A stretch of DNA of 6,382 bases from positions 1 to 6,382 of the forward strand of contig WFPR01000021.1 of the NCBI GenBank assembly GCA_015487455.1. The letters are read 5' to 3'. The DNA comes from Candidatus Bipolaricaulota bacterium. GTDB lineage: Bacteria > Bipolaricaulota > Bipolaricaulia > RBG-16-55-9. Both the position numbers and the translations under genes were made by a program. Below, in pieces: positions 1 through 5,618 of the stretch; the stretch's first letter is position 1; each line of letters starts with the position of its first letter. The notes under the pieces are model-generated. The model made no database searches, was not told the origin of the DNA, and saw nothing but the letters and a program-made list of their open reading frames with translations.

Positions 1-2071
1 CCTGCCCCTGTCCCCGCGGCTCCGGCTCCGCGGCCGCCTCCAGGGCTTCCGCCACCAGCTCCACGACGTCCTTGCTCTCGACGCCGACGTCTCTGCTCTT
101 GACGGCGTCCTCCATCATGATCATGCAGAAGGGGCAGGCCGTCGCGATGACGTCGGGCTTCGCCGTGAGGAGCTGGTCGACCCGCCGCTCGTTGACCCGC
201 TTGCCCGGCTCCTCCTCCACCCACAGCAGGCCGCCCCCCGCCCCGCAGCACATCCCCTTTGAGCGGCTCTCTTTGATCTCGACGCGCTCCGCGCCCGTCG
301 CGTCGATGAGGCGCCGCTGCGGGTCGTACACCCCGTTGTAGCGCCCCAGGTAGCACGAGTCGTGGTAGACGACGCGCTTCTTCAGCTCTTGAGCTTGGCC
401 GTCCGTGAGCTTGAGGCGCCCTTGCCGGATCAGCTCGTCGAGCAGCTGCGTGTGGTGCACCACCTCGTAGCGCCCGCCGAAGTCGGGGTACTCGTGCTTA
501 AACGTGTTGTAGCAGTGGGGGCACATGGTCAAGATGCGTTTCACCCCGTAGCGGTTGAGCGTCTCGACGTTGCGCTCCGCCTGGACCTGAAAGAGATATT
601 CGTGCCCGATGCGGCGGGCCGGGTCGCCGGTGCAGCTCTCCTCCTCGCCCAGGATGGCGACCCTGACGCCCGCCTCGCGGAGCACGCGCATTAGAGCTCG
701 GGCCGCCCGCTGATTGCGGGGCTCGAAGGCCACCGCGCAGCCGACCCAGAACAGATAGTCGACGTGCTCCCCGGCCGGGTTGGCGCCCTGGGCCTGGAGC
801 TGGCCCAGCGTTGGGATTTCGACGTCGAGCCCGCGGAGCCACTCCAGGCGCTGGTCGACGGGGAGGTTCCAGGGGTTGCCCCGCCCGTCGAGGCCCTTGA
901 ACACCTCGACGAAGAACTCGGGGTACTCGTCCTTCATCATGACCTGGTTGCGGCGCATCTCCAGGATTTTGTCGAGCTGGTTGATGTCGAGCGGGCAGGC
1001 CTCGACGCAGGCCATGCAGGTGGTGCAGGCCCAGATCTCCTCGGGTTTGACGCTTAAGGGCACGACGTCCTGGGGCTCTTTGGGCTTCCCAAACAACGGG
1101 ACCTCGCGGTAGGCGTGGTCCCGCAGCTCCAGGATGATCTCCTTGGGGGAAAGGATCTTGCCGGCGTTGTAGGCGGGGCACTCGGCCTGGCAGCGCCCGC
1201 ACTCCGTGCAGCTGAACAGATCCAAAACGTCCTTCCACGACAGCTCGCGGAGGGTCTGCAGGCCCAGCACCTCGTCCCGCTCGAAGGCCCCCTCGACGTC
1301 CAGCTTGGTCATGCGCCCCTGGGGCTCCGTCTTGTAGAAGAAGACGTTGAACAGCGCCGTGATCACGTGGAAGTGCTTGCCCAGGGGCAGATAGTTCAAA
1401 AACGCCAAGATGGCCAGGGCGTGGACCCACCAGGCGGCGTAGTAGAGCCCTTGAAGCGCGCTGAGGGGGAGCCCGAGGGCGCTCAGCAGCGCGGCCGTCG
1501 CCGCGCTGGCGTAGGCCCACCCGCCCCGCGGGTTCTGCCCCTCGTAGGCGATGCGCGCGCCGTCGATCAGCAGATCCGTGACCATCAGCAGCAGGATGAG
1601 CCCCAGGATGAGCAGCGCCTTGGGGGAGTGGGTCAGCCGCGGGAGCCTGCGCACCAAACGCTGATAGAGCCAGTAAAGGCACCCCAGCGAGACGAGCAGC
1701 GCGAAGGTGTCCTTCGTCACGAAGTAGAGGTTGCCCAGGGGGCTCACGGGGATGTCGAGCTTGGGGTTGAAGCCCGAGGCGAACAGGGTGATCGTGCGCA
1801 CCGCGTACACCAAGAAGCCCCAGAAGATGAGCGCGTGCATCAGCCCCGCCAGCGGCTGGCGGAACATCTTCCGCTGGCCCAGGAAGACCGTGAGCACGCG
1901 CCAGAGGCGCTTCCCCCAGTCGCCGAAGCGGGCCTCGGGGCGCTTGGCCGCGAGCACGATCTGCACGCGCTTGGCCACGATGTACGCGAACGTCCCCAGC
2001 GCGAGGACCAGGAGCAGGGCGAGCCAGACCCGACCCGAGAGGCCGAACAGGACGAAATCCGTCGCGTGCAT
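1..2071 (-). CDS. Membrane-bound Hdr-like Fe-S/heme b oxidoreductase, probable EtfAB:menaquinone oxidoreductase (EMO family), 3' end cut by window
   Basis: This frame is open from ATG at 2071 to the window edge: 690 residues, with no stop reached. Residues 1-235 are a NarI/HdrE-like cytochrome b domain with about five membrane segments (roughly 14-32, 76-97, 122-137, 152-169, 205-228). Candidate heme b ligands are H79 (LMHALIFWGF), H217 (WWVHALAI), H233 and H235. Two [4Fe-4S] motifs follow: C288-C291-C294-C298P and C349-C352-C355-C359P. Next come two CCG domains: C445, C480, C517PHC520, then C573, C608-C609-GAGGG and C646PFC649, the set known to bind non-cubane [4Fe-4S] clusters in HdrB/HdrD. 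This fused architecture matches the EMO proteins, which carry electrons from EtfAB to membrane menaquinone during acyl-CoA oxidation. That assignment is from family knowledge; the substrate is inferred. Conserved sequence ends near residue 676 and an Ala/Glu/Pro/Gln-rich tail follows, so little is missing. The start is supported by GGGGGAG 9 nt upstream and a promoter about 21 nt upstream. etfBA may lie beyond the left edge. A lactate- or glycolate-oxidase-type Fe-S subunit or an HdrDE-like enzyme is less likely. Confidence 0.9.
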   Translation of the reverse strand, partial: MHATDFVLFGLSGRVWLALLLVLALGTFAYIVAKRVQIVLAAKRPEARFGDWGKRLWRVLTVFLGQRKMFRQPLAGLMHALIFWGFLVYAVRTITLFASGFNPKLDIPVSPLGNLYFVTKDTFALLVSLGCLYWLYQRLVRRLPRLTHSPKALLILGLILLLMVTDLLIDGARIAYEGQNPRGGWAYASAATAALLSALGLPLSALQGLYYAAWWVHALAILAFLNYLPLGKHFHVITALFNVFFYKTEPQGRMTKLDVEGAFERDEVLGLQTLRELSWKDVLDLFSCTECGRCQAECPAYNAGKILSPKEIILELRDHAYREVPLFGKPKEPQDVVPLSVKPEEIWACTTCMACVEACPLDINQLDKILEMRRNQVMMKDEYPEFFVEVFKGLDGRGNPWNLPVDQRLEWLRGLDVEIPTLGQLQAQGANPAGEHVDYLFWVGCAVAFEPRNQRAARALMRVLREAGVRVAILGEEESCTGDPARRIGHEYLFQVQAERNVETLNRYGVKRILTMCPHCYNTFKHEYPDFGGRYEVVHHTQLLDELIRQGRLKLTDGQAQELKKRVVYHDSCYLGRYNGVYDPQRRLIDATGAERVEIKESRSKGMCCGAGGGLLWVEEEPGKRVNERRVDQLLTAKPDVIATACPFCMIMMEDAVKSRDVGVESKDVVELVAEALEAAAEPEPRGQGQ

Positions 2072-2080
2072 GAGCGAGCT

Positions 2081-2087
2081 CTCCCCC
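2081..2087 (-). promoter_or_regulatory. Shine-Dalgarno site of the Fe-S oxidoreductase gene
   Basis: On the minus strand GGGGGAG lies 9 nt before the ATG at 2071. It sits inside the short leader predicted from the upstream promoter, which supports this ATG over any upstream in-frame codon. Confidence 0.7.
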
Positions 2088-2098
2088 TTCGTTGAGGA

Positions 2099-2128
2099 AG
2101 GATAGCCCCCGGCGAGAAGCCTTGTCAA
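2099..2128 (-). promoter_or_regulatory. Sigma-70-type promoter driving the Fe-S oxidoreductase gene
   Basis: Reading the minus strand, a perfect -35 TTGACA (complement of 2128-2123) is followed by 18 bp and then TATCCT (complement of 2104-2099), four of six matches to TATAAT. The start point should fall near 2092. That gives a leader of about 21 nt containing the GGGGGAG ribosome site. Its position directly upstream of the gene strengthens the call, but no transcript data exist here. Confidence 0.65.
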
Positions 2129-2144
2129 GCCGCGCCCCTTGACA
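2123..2144. repeat. Inverted repeat formed by the two back-to-back -35 boxes, possible shared operator
   Basis: TGTCAAG (2123-2129) and CTTGACA (2138-2144) are perfect 7-bp inverted arms separated by 8 bp. Each arm holds the -35 hexamer of one divergent promoter plus one extra matching base pair. A dimeric regulator bound here would cover both -35 boxes and control both genes together. The symmetry may also be only the by-product of two consensus -35 boxes facing away from each other, so the operator role is inference. Confidence 0.4.
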
Positions 2145-2168
2145 TCGCGCGAACGGTGGGGCTATGCT
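2139..2168 (+). promoter_or_regulatory. Sigma-70-type promoter driving the methyltransferase gene
   Basis: A perfect TTGACA (2139-2144), an 18-bp spacer and TATGCT (2163-2168, four of six matches to TATAAT) lie just before the methyltransferase. The predicted start point is about 2175. The most upstream in-frame ATG (2164) would then lie inside the -10 box, so translation should begin at GTG 2176 (almost leaderless) or ATG 2185. Confidence 0.6.
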
Positions 2169-2184
2169 CACGGGGGTGAGGCCC

Positions 2185-2799
2185 ATGGCCCGCGCCACGG
2201 CGACCCCCTCGCGCGCTCGGGAGATCCACGGCCGGTGGACGCTCCCCCTTGAGATCGCCCTGCTGCGGCGATATCGCCGCCGGTTGGTCGCCTGGGCGCA
2301 GGGCCGGGTGCTCGAGGTCGGCATCGGCACGGGGCGGAACTTGCCTTACTACCCCGCCCACTGCCGCCTCACGGGCGTCGACCCCTCGCCCGAGAGGCTC
2401 GAGGTCGCGGCGGAGCGGGCGGCCCGGCTCGGCCGCGACGTCACGCTGATGCCCATGGACGCGCAAGCGCTGCGCTTCCCCGATCGCCGCTTCGACACGG
2501 TGGTGAGCACGTTCACGCTCTGCACGGTTGCTGATCCCATCCGGGCGCTGACGGAGATGGCCCGCGTCGCCAAGCCCGGGGGGCGCATCCTGCTCCTCGA
2601 GCCCGGGCGGAGCCACCACCCCTGGCTCGCCCGGTGGCTGGACCGCTGGGCGGCCCACGCGGCTGCGCGCCCCGGCCCTCACCTCAACCGCAACGTGGTG
2701 GCCCTCGTCCGGGCGGCCGATCTGGTGATCCTGAAGGCCGAGCGGGCCGCCCTGGGGCTGCTCCACCTGGTGCGGGCCCGGCCGTCCCACCCCGCTTAA
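2185..2799 (+). CDS. Class I SAM-dependent methyltransferase (UbiE/PmtA/METTL7-like)
   Basis: The 204-residue protein has a clear Rossmann methyltransferase core. Motif I is LEVGIGTGRN at residues 43-52. The acidic residue after strand 2 is D66 (GVDPSPE), D92 lies in the MDAQALRFPD segment, FDTVVSTFTLC spans 103-113, and PGGRILLLEPG spans 131-141. The VLEVGIGTGRNLPYYP signature and the spacing resemble UbiE/COQ5, bacterial PmtA and METTL7-like enzymes, which methylate quinones, phospholipids or small lipophilic molecules. The acceptor here cannot be read from sequence. The usual N-terminal YD...YD segment is weak or absent (REIHGRWTLPLE instead). I chose ATG 2185 because ATG 2164 overlaps the predicted -10 box; GTG 2176 is a possible near-leaderless start. 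The gene is transcribed away from the Fe-S oxidoreductase and shares its control region. Its TAA overlaps the TAA of the convergent downstream gene. Confidence 0.88.
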   Translation: MARATATPSRAREIHGRWTLPLEIALLRRYRRRLVAWAQGRVLEVGIGTGRNLPYYPAHCRLTGVDPSPERLEVAAERAARLGRDVTLMPMDAQALRFPDRRFDTVVSTFTLCTVADPIRALTEMARVAKPGGRILLLEPGRSHHPWLARWLDRWAAHAAARPGPHLNRNVVALVRAADLVILKAERAALGLLHLVRARPSHPA

Positions 2800-5564
2800 A
2801 ACGAGGGCAGGGGGCTGAGGCGCACGTAGAGCTGTGGCCCGGCCTCCCCGAGCGTCCAGCGCCCGCCCATTTGGACCACGCCCCTGAGCAGCCCGTAGCC
2901 CACCGTCAGGCGCAGCGCCAGCGACGCGTCGAGGGCGACGCGCACGCCTCGGGGGTCGAGGCCAAGCTCGGCCCCTTTGGCTTCGGCCTCGGCCTCGACC
3001 TCGGCCGCGAGCGTCGCCCGGGGGTGGCTGAGCGCGAGCACGCCGGGCGCGTCCGGGCAGCAGGCCCAGAGCGGCTCGGACTGCCCCGGCGCCCGGGGCG
3101 GCGCGAACCGGCTGGCCAGCCGAAGCGTCAGGCGCTGCCCCTCGCGATCGTCCCAGTCCGCCCGGACGCGGAGGCTCAGCGCTTGAGCGCCGAGCCGCAG
3201 CCGCTCCTCCCACATCAGCGCGAAGCGGGGGACGAGGGCCGTGGGCTCGGCGTCGGAGGCGACCCAGCGCAGCCCCCCCTCGAGCGTCAGGGCCGAGCGG
3301 CGCCCGAGGAGGTCGAGCCGGGCGCCCAGCTCGCTCACCCCGTTTTCATGCGTGAGCCGCAGGGAGACGGCCCGCTCGGCCTCCGGCGCCCACCCGAAGG
3401 GCACCCTCAGCGAGATCGCCTGGCGCTGGCCGGCCGGGCTCCCCTGGGCGTGGACCTCGAGCACCGGGGAGAGCAGCCGAGCGTTCACGTACGCCAGCTC
3501 GTAGAACGCCTCCAGGGGCGCGAAGCTCGCGCCCACGGTCAGCGCGTAGCGGTGCCAGCCGAGGGGGTCGGCGCCCCCCGTGCGCAGCCCGACGTGCGTG
3601 GGGCTCACAAGCACAAGGGGCAGCCAGAACGTCGGCCGGAGCGCGGGCGCCGGGTCGTAGGGCGCCTCGTCGCCTTCGACCGCCTTGACGTCAACGCGAG
3701 CGACGGCGCGGGCGCGGGGCGCGGGCTGAACGGGCTCCCAGCTCGTCGGCTCATAGGGCTGCACGAGGACGCGAAAGCCCCCCTCCGGGTCGTAGCTCAC
3801 GAACGCGAGCCAGCGGCCGTCGGGCGAGACGGCAGGCGAGAACCCGCCGCCCGGCGTGCTCGTTACTCGATACAGCGAGCCGTCCTCCAGCCGTAGGGCG
3901 TACACCTCGAAGAGCCCGTCGGCGTCGGCTCCGGCTCCGGCTTCGGGGTCGAGCGCCGAGCTGAAGAGCACGTACTCGCCGTCGGGCGAGAACGCGGGGG
4001 TCAGCTCGGGGATCGGGCTTCGCGTCAGGCGCCGCAGCGTCCCGCTCTCGAGCTGCAGGGTGTAGAGGTCGAGCCCCTCGCCGCGGGTCCAGAGGGCCAG
4101 CGCGGCCTCCCGGCCGTCGGGCGAGACGGCCAAGGAGTGGACCCGTTGCCCCCGATCCAGCTCGAGCACGATTCGACGGCTCCTCCGCGTGAAGTCGTAG
4201 ATGAGAAGAGAGCTGCGCCCGTCCCCCTCGTCGCGCGCCCACAGCGCCCGCCGCCCGTCGGGGAGGGGCGCCACGGCGTAGACCCGCTCCCCGTACGTCC
4301 AGCGCCACTCCTCGCCCGTGCGCACGTCGTAGGTGTAGACGTCGTACGCCCGCCGGAGCGCGTCCTGGGGGGTGAGCTTGGGGTAGATCAGCGTGTCCCC
4401 GTCGAGCCAAGCGGGGGGGCCGCACGCGCAGGCCATCAGGACCTGATCGCTTGCGACGCCGAGGCCGTCGCCGTCAAAGCGCAGCCGCCGCAGCCCCATC
4501 GGCCGCCCGCGATCCCGATGGCGGTAGACCAGCTCGTCGGCGAGGGGCGACCACGCCGGGCCGTCGCTGAGCCCCTCTAGCGGGCTCAGCGCCCGGGCTC
4601 GACCCCCTTGATCCTCGAGTTCAGCGAGTTTGTCGAGCGTCTTCTCGGCCTTCTCCCGAGCCCAGCGCTCGAACTCGCGATACGCCTCCCCCAGGGAGCG
4701 GCCCAGGATCTCCCGAGCGGCCCGCCCCGTGAGCGCGCTCAGGGGGTCCTCGGCGTACGCTCGGACGAGCCGCGCGATCGCCTCCGCGCCGTACGTCTCG
4801 ACGAGGAAGCGCACGAAGAGCGCGCTCGCCGCCCGCGCCTCGAGCCACCCGAGGGGGTCGGCGTCGGGATCGACGGGGAGGCTCAGCTGGGCGAGCGGGG
4901 GGAGACGGCCCGTCCGCGCCCTGTTCAGCCCGATGACGCTCAAGAGGGCCTCCTCGACCTCGACTGCGACGCCGGGGCTGACCGTGCGTAAGCCGAGCGC
5001 GGGGAGGGCGACAGGAAGGCCCTCCTTGAGCCAGGCGGGCTGCCAGCGGCCGGGGGCCACGATCCCGCCCAGCGCCCCCTGGAGGCCCTCCAGGGGGCCC
5101 GCCACGGCCGTCTCCAGAAGGAGCCTCCCGTAGGCCTGATAGATTGCGCCTTCTAGATCCCAAGGGAGCCAGGGCGCGGGTGCAGCCCAGGCGGGGGCCC
5201 CGGGCTTCGGGTGCTCGAGGACGATCAGCGGGTGGGGCAGGCGCTGCACCCGCACCCGGGGCTCGTCGCCCGAGTCGTCGAGCACCAGAACGGCCCGATC
5301 CCAGGGCGGCCTGAGCTTTAACGCGTCGACCCAGAACGCCCACGCCCGGTCCGCGACGTGGGCGGCCTCCCGGGCCAGAGCGCTTAGAGCGTCTGGTACG
5401 ATGACGACGACGCGCTCGGCCTCGACCGTCCGCCAGTCCCGCCGGGGGTCCCCTATGGGAGTCGTCCTCCCCTCGAGCGGGGCCGGGGCGGCGGGGAGCC
5501 CCAGCGAGAGCCCCAGGACGGCAGCGAAAAAGACCCTGACGGCGCGTCTGAGCCGTGATCCCAT
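2796..5564 (-). CDS. Exported pseudo-peptidase-MA / six-bladed PD40 propeller / C-terminal beta-barrel protein
   Basis: This 922-residue protein begins with a Sec-type signal peptide: RLRR, then VFFAAVLGLSLGL, with likely cleavage near AAPAP at 24-29. Residues 41-310 resemble the peptidase MA (gluzincin) fold found before TolB-like propellers. The WLKEG motif (W178-G182) is kept, but the expected HExxH helix reads DLEGAIYQAYGR (136-147), so the zinc site is lost. Residues 311-605 hold six propeller blades marked at about 336 (AWSP), 384 (AWLDGD), 432 (PLPDGR), 480 (SPDGRE), 525 (SPDGEY) and 579 (SPDGRW). After the YDPAPALRPTFWLP linker (636-649), residues 655-922 are alternating beta-strands ending in Phe, like an outer-membrane barrel. 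Only four cysteines are visible: C379/C381 and C835/C836. GGAGGG lies 6 nt before the ATG. The gene is 54 bp downstream of another barrel gene, probably in one operon. Function is unknown; barrel and propeller protein assembly or surface binding are possible. Confidence 0.85.
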   Translation of the reverse strand: MGSRLRRAVRVFFAAVLGLSLGLPAAPAPLEGRTTPIGDPRRDWRTVEAERVVVIVPDALSALAREAAHVADRAWAFWVDALKLRPPWDRAVLVLDDSGDEPRVRVQRLPHPLIVLEHPKPGAPAWAAPAPWLPWDLEGAIYQAYGRLLLETAVAGPLEGLQGALGGIVAPGRWQPAWLKEGLPVALPALGLRTVSPGVAVEVEEALLSVIGLNRARTGRLPPLAQLSLPVDPDADPLGWLEARAASALFVRFLVETYGAEAIARLVRAYAEDPLSALTGRAAREILGRSLGEAYREFERWAREKAEKTLDKLAELEDQGGRARALSPLEGLSDGPAWSPLADELVYRHRDRGRPMGLRRLRFDGDGLGVASDQVLMACACGPPAWLDGDTLIYPKLTPQDALRRAYDVYTYDVRTGEEWRWTYGERVYAVAPLPDGRRALWARDEGDGRSSLLIYDFTRRSRRIVLELDRGQRVHSLAVSPDGREAALALWTRGEGLDLYTLQLESGTLRRLTRSPIPELTPAFSPDGEYVLFSSALDPEAGAGADADGLFEVYALRLEDGSLYRVTSTPGGGFSPAVSPDGRWLAFVSYDPEGGFRVLVQPYEPTSWEPVQPAPRARAVARVDVKAVEGDEAPYDPAPALRPTFWLPLVLVSPTHVGLRTGGADPLGWHRYALTVGASFAPLEAFYELAYVNARLLSPVLEVHAQGSPAGQRQAISLRVPFGWAPEAERAVSLRLTHENGVSELGARLDLLGRRSALTLEGGLRWVASDAEPTALVPRFALMWEERLRLGAQALSLRVRADWDDREGQRLTLRLASRFAPPRAPGQSEPLWACCPDAPGVLALSHPRATLAAEVEAEAEAKGAELGLDPRGVRVALDASLALRLTVGYGLLRGVVQMGGRWTLGEAGPQLYVRLSPLPSF
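5074..5098. repeat. 25-nt perfect palindrome inside the pseudo-peptidase coding region
   Basis: GCCCCCTGGAGG (5074-5085) and CCTCCAGGGGGC (5087-5098) are perfect 12-bp inverted arms around a single C. On the coding strand this encodes part of GPLEGLQGAL (about residues 156-165). As RNA it could fold into an 11-bp stem with a 3-nt loop. There is no U-tract and it lies mid-gene, so it is not a normal terminator. Confidence 0.6.
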
Positions 5565-5570
5565 CCCCGT

Positions 5571-5576
5571 CCCTCC
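5571..5576 (-). promoter_or_regulatory. Shine-Dalgarno site of the propeller-barrel gene
   Basis: On the minus strand GGAGGG lies 6 nt before the ATG at 5564, near-ideal spacing. It supports that start and the signal peptide that follows. The 54-bp gap between this gene and the upstream barrel gene shows no clear promoter or terminator hairpin, so co-transcription is likely. Confidence 0.7.
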
Positions 5577-5618
5577 GTCCGTTGCCCGCTTGACCCCGTC
5601 GGCTCGTCGCGCAGGCGG

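Noticed and set aside
1115..2095. 326-codon open frame on the plus strand
   Set aside because: It is antisense to the Fe-S oxidoreductase membrane and ferredoxin regions, with a Gln/Glu/Arg-rich low-quality translation and no recognisable motif.
2265..2280. 16-bp perfect palindrome GCGGCGATATCGCCGC in the methyltransferase
   Set aside because: It encodes the Arg-rich LRRYRRR segment, where Arg codons readily give GC palindromes, and it has no promoter-like context. Chance is the simplest explanation.
498..2330. 610-codon open frame on the minus strand
   Set aside because: It is a different frame of the same strand as the Fe-S oxidoreductase. Its translation is Arg/Pro/Gly/Ala-rich with no domain, whereas the other frame has every Cys cluster motif. 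It is long because high-GC DNA has few stop codons.
2125..3213. 362-codon open frame on the minus strand spanning the methyltransferase
   Set aside because: It is antisense to a well-supported methyltransferase and lies in another frame of the propeller-barrel gene; no domain is visible.
2634..3896. 420-codon open frame on the plus strand
   Set aside because: It starts inside the methyltransferase and runs antisense to the propeller-barrel gene. The Arg/Pro/Gly-rich composition is typical of a shadow frame.
3800..4290. Recurrent CCGTCGGGCGAGA-like sequence
   Set aside because: These copies are the codons of the repeated SPDGR propeller-blade motif. They are a protein repeat rather than a DNA element or CRISPR.
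5565..5618. Possible separate promoter (TTGAC-like string) between the two barrel genes
   Set aside because: TTGACC appears on the plus strand, pointing away from the downstream gene, and no matching -10 is seen on either strand.
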